A stretch of 64,000 nt of DNA from Hawksworthiomyces lignivorus (GCA_002917075.1 NTMA01000010.1:496001-560000); one strand, 5' to 3'. Shown: positions 10,362 to 24,109, numbered from the stretch's first letter. Notes: generated from the letters alone by a model not told the origin. Numbers and translations: made by a program.

Positions 10362-12791
10362 ATGACGTCTCTCAACCTCTCCATCAATGGGCCCTCCATT
10401 CGAAGCAGTTACGAGTCTGTCCTCAACGGCCCATCGCAGTCCCCGGCTCGCTGGGCGCTCTTTTCTGTCCAGGCACCATTGCTGAATGCGTTCCAGGATT
10501 CCGGCGCCAAGGAGAGCATTCTCAAGGTAGACGGCACCGGCAGCGGCGAGATCGAGGAGCTCACCGAAGACTTCAACGAGGGACGCATCCAGTTCGCCTT
10601 TGTCCGCGTCAAGGACCCCAACACTGGTCTGCCCAAGAATGTCCTGATTGCGTGGTGCGGCGGTGGCGTCCCTGAGCGCACCAAGGGCTACTTTACGAGC
10701 CACTTGGCCGCCGTCTCAAAGGTGCTCCACGGCTACCACGTCCAGATCACCGCCCGCTCCCAGGACGATCTCGAGACCGAGGCCATCATGAAAAAGGTCG
10801 CTGATGCCTCCGGCGCCAAATATTCCGTCGGAAGCAGCGGTTCCCGCCCTTCCGGCGCCTCCGGCGGTGCCCCGCCCCCGGTCGCAAAGAAGCCGGTTTT
10901 CACTCCCACGAGCTCCTCTGCTGCCCACAATCCCCTCGTCGCCGCTCGCAACCGGAGACAGAACGATGTCGACGACGATGGATGGGGTGCCGATGCACCG
11001 CCAGTCACTCGCACTCAGCTAGAGAAGGTCGCGCCCGCTTACAAGCCCGTAAAGGTCAACCTCGCCGAGCTCACAAAACAGGCGCAGCCCGAGTCGGCGT
11101 CTCGGTTCGGCGCTTCTGCAGCTGCGTCTGACAACGACCGCTCAGACGTAATCGGCGGCGGATACAAGCCCGTCGGCAAGGTCAACATTGCTGCCATCCG
11201 TGCTGCCGCAAAGAATTCGCAGGACGATCGTCCAACTATCGTCAAGGGCGCATATGAGCCGGTGGGCAAGGTTGATATTGCCGCCATCCGTGCCAAGGCG
11301 CAGCGCAAACCCGACGCCGACGACACCCCCGCGGCTGTTGAGCAGGAGCCCGAACGTCCAAAGTCCCTCGCCGAACGGACTGCCGCTTTCAGCCACTCCG
11401 ACCAGTCTGAGCGCATAACCTCCCTCCCCAAGCCTAAAGTTGCCAACAAGTTCGCTGGTGCATCATCGTTTGCGGGGACCAGAGCTCCCGTCCCTGGTGC
11501 GCTCGGCCTGGGTGCTCCAACCGCCCCCAAGGCTGCACCGGTCGGCGCCGCCAGCCGTACGTTTGCAGACCAGGGCGGCAAGACGCCCGCACAGATCTGG
11601 GCTGAGAAGAAGGCAGCAAAAGATGGCGCGGGTCTGACGAGCAGCATTTCTTCCCCGTCGCAGGTATCGCCTTTGGCATCCCCGCTATCCTCGCAGAAGA
11701 GCGGCGGAGAGTGGAAGAGCGGATACAAGGGCAAGAGCTGGGCGCCCGTGCAGACGTCCGGCTATGGCCGCACCGGCGCCGTGACCGAACAGAGAACGGG
11801 CGATTCGCAGCCGGCCGATGCTGCGGCTGAGCCGCCTGCCTCGCCTTCCAGCGGCGGAGGCGTATCAGCGCTCCGTGACCGCTTCAAGGGCGCACAGCCC
11901 ATGGGCCAGCCCGCCCCGCCTACCATCAGCCATGCCCATGAAGACGCATCGCGGGGTTTCGACGAAGACGACTCTGCTCCCCCCCCGCCGGTTCCCATTG
12001 GATCTCGGCCCTCCGGCGGCTTCCAGCTTCCAGGCCTCCCCTCGCGGCCACCGCCCGCGGAGGAGGAGGAAGAAGATCCTGCTGCTTACGAACGGGAAGA
12101 ATCTCCCGTTCGACTTGCTGTTCCAGTTGCTCGTGCGCCTGAACCCGAACCAGAGCCTGAGCCAGAGCCAGAGCCAGAGCCAGCACCACCGCCTGCAGCC
12201 CGAGCTATCCCGCCCCCTCCTGTTCACGAGGAGGAACCAGAACCTGAGCCGGAACATGCAGCTGCTGGCGGCGGTGGCGCACGTGCAGTGATTCAATATG
12301 ACTACGATAAGGCCGAGGACAACGAAATTGACCTGGTTGAGGGCGAGATTGTCACAAATATTGATCAGGTAGACGAGGACTGGTGGATGGGAACGAACTC
12401 CCGCGGCGAGACAGGCCTCTTCCCCAGCAACTACGTCGAGCTCGTGGGCGATGACGAACCTACCCCAGACGAGCACCCAGCAGCCGCATCACACCCTCCG
12501 CCGCCGCCGGCAGCCGACCCGGAGCCAGAGCACGAGGAGGCAGGTGGCAACTCGCAGTGGGCTATAGCTCAATATGATTATGAAGCTGGCGAAGACAATG
12601 GTGAGTCCAAAAGCACCACCAGAACATATCAAAGACCAAAATCGGCACGCTGCTAACAAACAGTAGAATTGAGTTTCCCCGAAGGCGCCAAGATTACGCA
12701 GGTCGAGTTCCCCGACGACGACTGGTGGTTTGGCCACTACGAAGGAAACTCCGGTCTGTTCCCTTCGAACTACGTAGAGCTCCAGAAGTAA
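10362..12791 (+). CDS. ABP1: Actin-binding protein Abp1 (ADF-H domain, two SH3 domains)
   Basis: Exons 10362-12600 and 12667-12791 encode 787 residues. Residues 1-135 are an ADF-homology domain that binds F-actin. The middle holds three repeats of a KPVGKVNIAAI-like motif and long Pro/Ala/Ser-rich disorder, then a Pro-Glu repeat (nt 12140-12185). Two SH3 domains follow: residues about 641-697 (ALYDY-like start, EDWW, GLFPSNYVELV) and about 734-785, the latter split by the intron. Fungal Abp1 acts at cortical actin patches, activates Arp2/3 and recruits Ark/Prk kinases, synaptojanin and Srv2 through its SH3 domain(s); yeast Abp1 has one SH3, so two is a difference typical of moulds. The 3' splice site is a CAG-TAG tandem, so the second SH3 may carry an extra Val. 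The start is the first ATG after a CT-rich leader. Confidence 0.95.
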
Positions 12792-13496
12792 AGTGTGTTC
12801 GAATTACACGACAGAGTCATTTCTCTACCAGCAAACCTGTAGCGAAATCCATTGTGCGATTCCGCCTTCTTTTGTGGTTCTGGAGCATAGATGACATATG
12901 ATTGCCTAGTTGGGTAAAAGAAAGGTCTTTCAAAATCACTGAAAAACAGCATATTGTTTTCTTTTTCATGCTCAAATTCACTTTCCATGAACTTTTCTCT
13001 CCCGTGTTCGTCTTCATGAGTCTCTATTCGGTTTACATAAAAAAAGTATCCTCTTATCTTGTGAGACCTTATTACTCTTAAGCTGTACTCTTTCTATTTC
13101 ATTCTGTCTTTGCCGAAGTTTCTTAGTTTCAAGGGAAAAAAAACTTTTTTTGTTAGGCCTGGAATAGCCCAGCTGATTGTAGGTAAACGGTAAAAAAAAG
13201 ACTTTCTTAACCCAACTTTTTCCATGTGAAGACCTGCTTTTCCATCCCAACGTAATACCAGTATTCTTTTTTTTCAGTGTCCATCCAACCAGCATCCCCC
13301 ATAGCCGAACATTATACCACCAGCCGACGACCTCCGTTCCGATATATTATATCATTATTCTTGAAATCTATACACCGAAACGCCATGTCATATAGACAGA
13401 ACCAGAAAAGAAAATAAAAAAACGGAGTAAAGAAAAAAAAAAATTGTCTAGCACCATACCATTTGTTGTTTCCGTACCTTCCCTTCTTCCACCATC
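12792..13496. other. Intergenic between convergent ABP1 and the Zn2Cys6 gene
   Basis: No gene seen. A/T-rich runs on both strands fit the 3' UTRs of two convergent transcripts. Confidence 0.55.
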
Positions 13497-16420
13497 TCAT
13501 CCGATAAATTCCGAGGTCAAAAGTGTTTCCCAGGGTTTACCGGTTCCCCAGGTCTTTTGCATGAGCACTCGTGCGCGTGTCACTTGCATCATACCAGTAC
13601 CCTCCACGCTCACGGTCCGGCTCAGCATATTTTTTCGTTGATCGCTATCGAGACACTCGCAGCCAGCGGTAAACAGCGGAAACAAGAGGCAATTCTCCGC
13701 TGTGCCGCCTAAGTGAACGCGGTTTATGCAGTGGATGATGTTTTGCACAGGTCCCTGTACGTCTGGGTGGTCAACTGGCTTTCCAAGAACCCGACGATGC
13801 AGATGCACCAGCGCTGCCCAGTGGTAGGCTTCATTTGTCGCAGCCATCTCATTTCGATCCCAGCGCACGACGTCGCCTGATCGGTGCAAGTGCGCACAGG
13901 GCCGGGGAGGCTGATGCATGCTTTCTCGAACATCAACTTCAAGAGATTCCACCTGCATCTCGACTTGCATGCTTGGAATCCAGCCGTCCGGGTCTTTCTT
14001 GGTGATTCGTAGGCGCTCCGGTTCACACTGGCGAACGAGCTCAGCTATTTGCGACAAGATGTATACGCAGCGTGTAGTGAACCCCATAATGCAGTCGATT
14101 TCATCGTCATCCTGCGGGTCGTATACCTTGTAGTCAAGAATCCATGCCGGTGATGCATCGGTAGGCCCACCGCTCAGCCCGCCCAAAACGTCAATGTAGG
14201 CAAACCAGCTCCACAGAAAAGAGCAAACTTGGCCTTCTAGGGAACTGTGGTGGTCCACACGCAATCCTTCTGGTCTTGCGGCTATCAGCTCGCGTGCCAG
14301 CATAAGATGTTTTTGCCATGGGATATTGTATCCAAATGCTGTGGGAGACACAATGGCGAGCGATGCAAGCATGATGGCTGTTGCTACGTTTGCATTTGAG
14401 ATCTTTTGTTTGTGGTCGTCCAGGGCTTTACGAAGTGCTGGGAAGATGTCTTGTACCCAGAGGGCAATGCGCATGGCAGGCTCGGTCTGGTTGAGAATGC
14501 GTGCACGGTGGGAAGCTGAATAGGCCAGTAACAGGCTGAGGAGATTGTCGTTGTTCAGTGCCATCTGGGGAAGAATTGTTCGGAAAGGATTGGACTGCGG
14601 ATCATCATGAGGGACAAGGACACGCGCTGTGTTATTGATAAAATGGTGGAAATACTAGAATTCGTGTTAGTCGTGTGATTAGATGATATGATACTGGAGG
14701 AAAATGCCTACTAGTAAATTCATCGGGTTGTCAGTCAGCTTTGGAGGCAGAGGGCCCAGAGCACGAGGGATTCGGACAGTGACAGGTTTGCGGTAATACC
14801 CTCCCTGTCCGTAGGCAGCATTGCCGTCAGTGATATTCTGCTTTCCTGATTTAGAACTGCTTCTAATTCCAGAGAGAGCATTGGCGTCGTCATTCTTGCC
14901 AAGATCCAAATCTTGGAAGCCACCATCTATGCCGTAATACACGCTAGAGCGGTGGTGACTGTGTTTGGTGACATCCGGCTCATGAACCTGGTGAATAGTC
15001 GCAACACTCTGCAAGGCATCTACAGCCTGTGGCGTACTTGTGATGGGAGGCGTAGATGAAGAGGGCGGCGTTCCAGCGGCAGATGTCTGTTCGAAAGGCC
15101 CGGAAAGCAACGAACTGACACTCAGGCGGCGGAAATCACCAGCAGCCTGCATATGCAGAATATTGGTGCTATTTTGAGGCGACATTTGGCCCTGCCCATC
15201 GTCGCTTACTCTTGGAGATGGTGCTTCGGGTGCCACTCGGTTGGAAGAAGATGATAGGAAAGCCTGCTGCCGAGGCGAAGCTGCGGACCACGACCCAGAA
15301 CCTGTAGAAGGTGACATAGGCCAAGTCCACGAAAAGTCTCGCTCACTATCGTCAGAGTCGATGCGAGGTCTTTTTAATGACTGGCGTCGAGTACTGTGCG
15401 TGTCTCCAGAAGACACGGAAGCTTCAGTCTGCAGCGACGCATGTGGCTCGGCGGTTGTAAGATATGCCTTTGCAGACGTCGATACACCTCGTTTAGACAT
15501 TGTACGAGATTTCCGCAACTTAGAATTTGTTTCGATTGGCGATGAAGGTGCCATCATCGGCGTGAGGACACGAAACGGATTATCGTCAGAGGGGGCGGTT
15601 GATGCTTTGCTATAACCGGAGAATGTCACCGGCGGCGGATCAGGGGCCATCGGCATGGGTATGATGCTAGCGGGCTGCTGTGAGCTATCTGGCAACAAAG
15701 ACACCGAAAACCTAGAAGAAGAAGAAGAAGATGGTGGCGATGTTGTAGGCTTAAGCTGGAACTGCAATTGAAGTTGAGACTGGGGTGGTGGTCGATGCTG
15801 CCAAGATAATGTTTCTGTCCCTTTCGTAGCTGCATCTTCCTCGACACCGAGGTAGTCGTTGTTTTCGGGATCCGCGTCATCTATCAGTGTCGTTTCTCCC
15901 AGATGGATAGCCTTTAATTGTGGTCTCTTGCTTCGACGACCATCCCAGTTCAGTCGGATGCCGTAGTCGCACTGGTAGCCTCCCTTTATGCATCTGCAGA
16001 CCATCAGCATCGTTGATAGGCAAGACATGAGAGCGTCTTCATGCAGGGCGAAAATAAGAAACTAAGAATCAAAAGACAAAGGCTTTTCTTAATCTTACTT
16101 TGCACAGCTCGGACGCTCTTCAGTACATTTCACCTAGGAAAAGTAAGCTTCAAAGAACGAAGACGCAAATGCTGTAATCTTGGCGAACTTTACCTTTCGC
16201 GCTTTGCATGACCTGTGCAAGGCAAAATCATCTCGAGTTAGCACAGATGCTTTACGGTCTCTCAACAACTCCAAACAAAGAGAAAGCAGAATCTGTTCCA
16301 GCCCACACTGCAGGCGGCGGAAGGAAGAAAGTTTTTCTGATTCGCAAGGTAAACGCACCAGCAACCGTTTCGGCTCCGGCTCTTCGGCTCCCGGCCGTCT
16401 GGTTTCCTCGGTCGAGGCAT
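13497..16420 (-). CDS. Zn(II)2Cys6 transcription factor with fungal-specific regulatory domain
   Basis: Five exons on the minus strand: 16420-16359, 16212-16194, 16133-16099, 15993-14712 and 14654-13497, encoding 851 residues. The binuclear zinc cluster (Cys20, 23, 30, 37, 40, 47; spacing C-X2-C-X6-C-X6-C-X2-C-X6-C) is assembled from the first four exons, including a 19-nt and a 35-nt exon. All phases agree, and the junctions restore the cysteine spacing exactly. A basic N-terminus precedes it, with a Trp between the first two Cys. Residues about 75-450 are Ser/Pro-rich and disordered. The last exon and the end of exon 4 form an alpha-helical domain like that of Fungal_trans_2 (ArgR2/Acr-2 type) regulators, with an Asn-Pro-Phe-Arg segment and a Ser-Ala-Ser-His-Arg-Ala-Arg helix. 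It should bind CGG-containing sites; the pathway controlled is unknown. Confidence 0.9.
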
Positions 16421-18191
16421 CTTTTTTCTACTTTGTCGTTCTCTTTGATTTCTCTTCCTCGCCTTATCTGCCGTGGCGGCTTATGCCGATCTTCTTTAAT
16501 TTCCTCCCGGAAGGCCAGTGCGCGTGCAGTCGTCGATGTCCGTTGTGCTCTTCAAGGGAAATGAGCAGCGGCGGCAATAGCCTGCTCCACAAGAGGAAAA
16601 GGCGACGCTGCCGTGGCGAGGCCAGGCCTGTGCGTTACCATGCTATCCTCCTTCCAGACTTGATTTGGCAAAAGGCTGAAGGGCTTTCCGTTCCCACGGC
16701 GCCCCGTTCATTCACCGTTGCTGGTTCCGTTGATGGAAACAAGTCCGCCGCCGTTACGGGGCAAAATTCTGTCGGTTGACGGCGTAGTGCTGTGCCGTGA
16801 AAATTTCGCCCTAAGGACCCTCCTTGTCGGTAATACGGAGAGTTGTCACCCAGGTGCAAACAAAGATATGGAAATAAAGCGGTCCCCTTTAATACTACAA
16901 ATCGGCGAGACCGCTATTTGGAATCTGCTGTGGTTTGGATCTCAGTATCTGCTCATTGACTTTGAAATTTCGATCACGCTCCTCATATTTTTGCTCTTTT
17001 GAACTTTCTCTCGCTCTGATAGCGTCGTAATTGGAGTAGGGTGAGAGAGGGGCGTTCCTGCTCTTATTTTTAATATGTGCTAAAACTTCTGGCGGCTCCG
17101 GTTGTTCCTACTTGCATATGTACGAACCGGTCGATCTTTTGCTCCCTATCTCCCTAGTCCTAATTCTGCGGAATATTGTTTATCAACTGATGTGGTATGT
17201 ATGTAATACTCCGTACGCTGTTTGGCGGACTTGCCTGGACAGGCCAAGCCTGGCCCATTCACCTCTCTTTCTTCTAGGCAAACGGGAGTGGGTGGGGCTC
17301 TTTGGAGAAAGGAGAGCTGTGCTAGACGAGCTCGACAGCCACAACCTTCGGTTAGACAAGGCTTGAAATGACAAGCGGATGTTGTGAACCGCACGCGCAT
17401 ATGCCCCCCTCTCTTTTGTTTCGTTTTTGCTCCTTCAGAGCGCTATCTACTGCAACTGTGTCGCTCTCCCTCGCTCTCCCCCACACAACCCTAGGAGCCA
17501 AAAAGGTCTTGGAGCCAAAAAGGCGGCCAGAACCCGGCTCCTGCGACCCGATCCAGCCCTCTAACGGCACACTGAAGCGCCAGAGCGCCTATAGTGCTTT
17601 AGCTTGACAGTCTCGTCACGGGAGAAAAGACATACGATTTCTCTCTCACTAGATTATGTAGAACTCGCATACGGTAACATCCCGGAAAGCAGGTACGGAA
17701 TTCGTCGGAGGATATCCAGGTAGTGATTTCCTTCGATTCCTGGGACTTTGATAGTGTGGGATTACCTCTTTCAGAAGGTCCAGACGAATGCAGGTGCCAT
17801 CCGTGCAGCCATGTACGGCTGTTAATCTTTTTTTAGTTGCCTATGTTATTCCGCCAATACCGCGTCACAGCGCGAGGAAAATGTCTGCTATTCCCAGGGA
17901 CAGAAAAAAAAGCAAAAAGAAAAGAAAGCTGAAGGAGGCTAGAAAACAGAGAGGAAGATCGAGATGTCCAGCAGATCACATCGAATGACGAGTCTCGAGC
18001 AAACCGCCGCTCTCCGTCTGTGGGTCTGTCTACCGTACGATGCTTGATATCGATGCTTTCGCACTGGTCCCAACCGTTGAGGTCGACCCGGCAGCATATC
18101 AAGATAATGTGACAGCGAATGTGGGGACAGCGGGATATCGATTTTTCCCTCTATTCAAGCGAATTATTACGATCGTAAGCTATCCCCTTTG
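16421..18191. other. Intergenic, upstream of the Zn2Cys6 gene
   Basis: No gene I can support. It includes the regulator's promoter side and the 3' flank of the WD40-cyclophilin gene. One TACTCCGTAC motif occurs at 17207-17216. A 35-codon Lys/Arg-rich frame at 17881 is a by-product of an A-rich run. Confidence 0.5.
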
Positions 18192-20334
18192 CTATAAGAT
18201 ATCTATGCTCAAAATCTTAATGTCCTCCTCCGGGCGGTCTTTGTATACCCGCGTATTCTCAATGCGGTGAATCACGTCCATGCCTTGATACGCCCGGCCA
18301 AAGATAGTGTGCTTATTGTCCAACCATGGCTGCGTGGGATAGTTAGCAAGTCATTGGAGCCTGCCTGAGACGAAAGTGGGCGGGCTAACTTACCGTCTTC
18401 TCTGTGGTGATGAAAAACTGGCTGCCGTTTGTGTTGGGCCCCGCATTGGCCATGCTGACTGTATACGGCTTGTCGTGCTTGAGGGAGCTGAACTCGTCCT
18501 CGAACGGCCGGCCCCACATGCTGTCGCCGCCCGTACCATCACCTAGCGGGTCGCCGCCCTGAATCATGAATTTGCGGATCACCCGGTGGAAGATGGTATT
18601 GTTGTAGTAGCCGTTCCGGGAGAGAGTGACAAAATTCTCCACGGCCTTCGGGGCCGAGCCAGGAAACAGCCGGATGTGGATGTCGCCGTAGGTGGTGTGG
18701 ATCACAGCGCCGTTGCCCGTCTGAGCCTCCTTCTCCTCCTTGGCCTTTTTGCCGCGCCCGCCGCCACCTGGCAGCGTGGGCCTCTCGTTCAGCACATCAC
18801 GTGTGGCCTTGGCGATATCCTCCTGATTCGTAAACATGTAGAATCGCACCTTGCCAACACCCGTCGCGACCAGGATCGGGTCGCGCACTTCCGACTCCTG
18901 CAGCAGCGGGTTGCTGGACGCGGCCATCGCGACGGTCGTCACGCCTTTCTTCTGCGGCTGGCCCTGGTACAGCGCGAGCTGCAGCGGGCGGAAGCCCTCT
19001 TCGGCGCCGTATAGCTTCACCACCTGGTTGGTGTACGTGTTGACGACCTTGACGCCCAGCATGGAGCCGTACAGGATGAAGTGGCCCGACTCGTCAAAGA
19101 CCACGTTGGCCTTGTCGCGCAGCGCCTCCGACTCGACCTCGTGCTCGGCCGCCAGCCGCCGCCCGAACTCCACGGCGTCCAGCTGCCGCAGCGCCGTGCC
19201 CGCCTGCTGCATGTCCTCGGCGGTGCGCAGCGACTCGTCGTAGGTGCGCGCCAGCTTGCCCGTGGCGAAGTCGAAGACGCGCACCTTGCGGTCCGGCATG
19301 GAGAAGGTGACAAACTGCTGTCCGGTCGGCGACAGCGACAGCGACGTCGGCACGGTCTTGGCCTTTTTGAACTCGAAGAGGCTCGTGGCGCTCTTGAGCC
19401 GGAACACGCTGTCTGGCTTCTCGTACGTCCCGCTCGGCCGCCAGTACTCGACCATGCCGCCGGCGTCGGCAGACACCACGCAGTCGTACTGGTCGTTGTA
19501 GGCCATCAGCGTGACCACAGCCCGGTGCAGGGCCGAGATGGTGTGGATCGGCTTCTGCATCGCATCCGACGCAGACGCATCGCCGTCGCCCGGCTTGGAC
19601 GGCGCGCCCACCTCGCCCCGCCCGTCGTAGATGTGGACGGCCGGCCGCTCGGCGTCCGAGACGGCCAGCAGAGGCAGCGACGCGCCGCGGCGGTGGACCC
19701 AGCAGATGCAGCGCGGCACAAAGTCGAGCGTGATCATGGACAGCAGGTCGAACGTGATGACGTCGAAGATCTTGACCGTCTTGTCCACGCCGGCGGACGC
19801 GAAGCTGCGGCCGTCGCTGCTGACCGACACGGACGCGATGGCGCCCTGGTGGGCGCTGAACTGCTTGACGAACTCGATGCCCTCGGCCACCTTCTTCCAG
19901 AACTTGACGACGCCGTCGACCGAGGTCGTGATGAGGAAGTCGGTGCCGGGCGTGATCGTGAGGTACGACAGCTGCTCCTTGTGCATCAGCGACTTGGAGT
20001 AGCGCCTCGCCGTCGGCAGGGCCGACACGTAGAGCTTCTCGTGGCGCAGCACGCGCCGCTTCTTCTTCGGCGCCGCAGCTGCCGCCGCCGCTGCTGGCAG
20101 CTGCGGGCCCATGTCGTCATCCGAATCAGAGTCGGAATCAGAGTTCGAGCCGGAGCCTAGACATGGCGCAGTCGGGTTAGCTTCGAGGTTCCTGCGCAGC
20201 TTCGCAGCTTCCCGCTCTCCTGCACGTTGCATTCGCTCACCACCATTGGGAGCCTCTTCCTGCTCTGAAAATTCAGCATGGCTCCTCTTGTTGGATTTGG
20301 CCGCGATGCCATCTGTCGGTGAATCTTCGGCCAT
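18192..20334 (-). CDS. WD40-repeat cyclophilin (peptidyl-prolyl isomerase, PPWD1 type)
   Basis: Exons 20334-18394 and 18329-18192 (64-nt intron, branch GCTAAC, acceptor GCAG) encode 692 residues. The N-terminus is charged with an Asp/Ser run. Residues about 95-480 carry WD40 repeats opening with the strongly conserved LYVSALP...[11 protein letters not shown] region of PPWD1. The cyclophilin domain starts near residue 544 and keeps the catalytic FHRVI (Arg584), the FMIQGGD strand, the GSQFF segment and, after splicing, the Trp of [11 protein letters not shown] that contacts cyclosporin. It is therefore likely an active peptidyl-prolyl cis-trans isomerase. Human PPWD1 is associated with spliceosomal C complexes, so a nuclear role in splicing is expected by homology. 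Length and order match the family. The second exon is required for a complete active site. Confidence 0.93.
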
Positions 20335-21003
20335 TGTGCGCGAAAATCAGTTGCGAATCGCGCATAGGGTTAGAGAAATCGCTGAAGTTAAGCCACTGCT
20401 GTTGTTTCGCAGCTGACTGTTTAGACCATTTTTGCTGTGGTCCTCTTTTTTTTTTTTTTTTTTGGCGGCCGTGCCAAAATTACTACAGCGTTCCTTTGGC
20501 GTCCCGTTTCAGCGACCAATGGGTAAGCTGTTTGCCGCCGCCAGGGCAAAAACCACTACTACGTTACGAACATCTTCGACTTTTGAATCTAGTTTTTGAC
20601 AGATGCGCATAAAATGCACGCAAACAAATAACTTCACAAGACTTCTACTCGATTCTAACAATTTCAGGTTTCAAGGGCGCTCTTCACCTCCAATCTCTTC
20701 CGAGATTCGGTCGTTGTCGCTGCGCGACCCCACCGCTTCCCCCCCCCCCAAAGAGGACCTGTGGACATGTGGACCGCCTGAGGAGTCCACTTATGATGTC
20801 AGGAACACATGCATGCCTCTAAACGGGACGTTTAAAATCCGCCCTCGCCCAGCTGCCACACTTCCTCTTTGTTCTCCTTCATTTCCCGACACTTGGCTTG
20901 ATATCATGGACTGGTAATACAGACGCTCATTTCTTGCTCTTTCTTGCCTTATTTTTCGTCTTTGTTGCATATCGCCTGCGTCTTCCACAGCACTATCCAG
21001 AGA
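20335..21003. other. Intergenic between divergent WD40-cyclophilin and FAR-17a-like genes
   Basis: A divergent promoter region. It holds a T-run near 20448-20463 and a poly-C run at 20739-20749 on the FAR-17a coding strand, about 255 bp before its start. No gene seen. Confidence 0.55.
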
Positions 21004-21783
21004 ATGGAGGACCCTAAGCATCCGCTGCAGCGCCTGGCCTCGCCAGCCCGCTCGCTATCTTTTGCCTTCCACCTCTGCGGCATCTGCTCGTTCCTGGCTT
21101 CCTTTGTCTACCTGAACCAGTTTCCACAGGTTCCCGTCGGGACTGTGGGCGGCGACTTTCAGTTCCTGACCATCCTGGGACTGGCTCTGTCGCTGGCTAC
21201 GTTCAGTCTGGGCTACGTCGCCGACCTTGCACTCTCTACGCCGCTCTTTGAAGCTAAGAACTTCCTGGCCGTCTGCGTTGCACCGCTCGAGGTGCTCGTC
21301 AGCATTCTCTACTGGTCTCTGAGGACCATCGACAAGAACCTCGTGTATCCACCGGATGCCAACATCGAGCTGCCGCTGCTCCCTGATATCGGGTTCCACC
21401 TTGCGCCGGCGGTGTTCCTGGCATTGGACCTGTTCCTGTTCAGCCCGCCGTGGACGATTCGGATGCAGGAGGCGATGATCTTGAGCCTCTGCATTGCGTT
21501 TTTCTACTGGGCCTGGGTAGAGTATTGCTTCAGCTACAACGGATTGTACGTCCTCCTCCGATGGCCCCCCCTTCCGAACTGGTTCCCGAGGCGACTAACA
21601 GCACCTTGTCATAGCTATCCGTATCCCATCTTCCACATGCTCACGACGCAGCAGCGCATCGGCCTCTTTGCGTTTTCGGCCTCGCTTATGACTGGAAGCA
21701 CTGTGGTGCTGAAGACGCTGTATCATACGATCAATGGCGCTGTTAGCACCCGGCATGCTGGAGCGGCTGCAAAGCAGGATTGA
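21004..21783 (+). CDS. FAR-17a/AIG1-like multi-pass membrane protein
   Basis: Exons 21004-21545 and 21615-21783 encode 236 residues. The 69-nt intron (donor GTACGT, branch GACTAAC, acceptor CATAG) is a multiple of three and has no stop codon, so an unspliced reading would insert 23 residues. Splicing restores the conserved segment NGFYPYPIF, which supports it. About six hydrophobic segments are visible. The candidate catalytic pair of the AIG1/ADTRP family, a Thr in an early membrane helix (Thr66) and a His at the start of a later one (His132, in FHLAP), is present. Mammalian relatives are threonine hydrolases of fatty acid esters of hydroxy fatty acids; activity of fungal members is not established. 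Start chosen at the first ATG; the preceding in-frame codons contain none. Confidence 0.88.
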   Translation: MEDPKHPLQRLASPARSLSFAFHLCGICSFLASFVYLNQFPQVPVGTVGGDFQFLTILGLALSLATFSLGYVADLALSTPLFEAKNFLAVCVAPLEVLVSILYWSLRTIDKNLVYPPDANIELPLLPDIGFHLAPAVFLALDLFLFSPPWTIRMQEAMILSLCIAFFYWAWVEYCFSYNGLYVLLRWPPLPNWFPRRLTAPCHSYPYPIFHMLTTQQRIGLFAFSASLMTGSTVVLKTLYHTINGAVSTRHAGAAAKQD

Positions 21784-22705
21784 CGGTTAAGGAACGTCTC
21801 GAGGCGGGGAGGAGTGAGACATAGAAGGAGAAAACAAAAGCCCGACAAAAAAAAAGGTAAACATTAAAATTAAATGATAAAAACAAGAAAAAAACACATA
21901 CAAACCCAGCTCGAAGTCGATTTACATAGACAACTTCATAGCCAGCTTCAAAAAACAACTTCAACAGTTACAACATTGTGCTCCCAGACGCAGACGATCA
22001 CCTCCTGTGCATATCCTGTAGCACTTTAAAATCAAAACAACCCTAAGCAATATCCGGTCTACTCAATCTGAGCACCTATCAAGTTCTCAAAATAAAGGAC
22101 CTCAACCACCACTCAGTCGTTGGAGGCGACACCATGTGCCATACGTGGTATAAAAGTGTTAAGATCTGCGAGCAGCCACTTGCACGTGTTGACGGTACAA
22201 GACAAATCTCCAGTTTTTATTGGCCCCCATGAAATATCCAGCGTTTATACTTTCGGAGCAAAGTACCTCTTTGCAGAGTATATTTTCTCCATATGTTATT
22301 AGAAGCGGTTCATGTTGCCACACCCCACTAATTAGAAGCCTGTGAGTGGGTGTGCGGAGTATACCGACTTTCTTTGACTTTTCTTTTTTTATTTAATAAT
22401 TTTTTTTCCCTAGCCCAATGCGCCGCGTTTGGAAGGTGTGTGTTGAGTCACAGCATCGCACAATCAATCGACCAATAACCCCTCCAAAAAATGGAATGAT
22501 GGATAAAAAAAAAATTAGAGCTATGGAAGTTGGGGAAAATTCCAAGAGATTGACACCGTGGTTTTTCTCCTAGGCATTGAGCTGTGAATAGTATTTCTCT
22601 TCTCCATTTTCTTTTTTGCTTATTTGCCGTAACTGTGGTCTTTTGTCCTCGTGTGTCTTCTCGTCCGAGTATTTCTTTGCATTGTCCTCTTTTGACGCCA
22701 CCATC
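21784..22705. other. Intergenic between the FAR-17a-like gene and ARO3
   Basis: No gene seen. AT-rich 3' flank, then the promoter and leader of the DAHP synthase gene. Confidence 0.55.

Positions 22706-24109
<1,404 letters not shown>

Noticed and set aside
13497..16028. Starting the Zn2Cys6 protein at the internal Met near 16028
   Set aside because: That start lacks the first four cysteines; upstream small exons restore the whole cluster with correct phase.
17881..17988. 35-codon Lys/Arg-rich plus-strand frame
   Set aside because: Driven by an A-rich run; no conservation argument or flanking signals.
19081..20160. 359-codon plus-strand frame
   Set aside because: Antisense of the WD40 repeats; Arg/His/Leu-rich composition typical of a GC-rich shadow frame.
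20944..21003. Upstream extension of the FAR-17a-like frame
   Set aside because: It contains no ATG; the first ATG is at 21004, directly before the conserved start of the protein.
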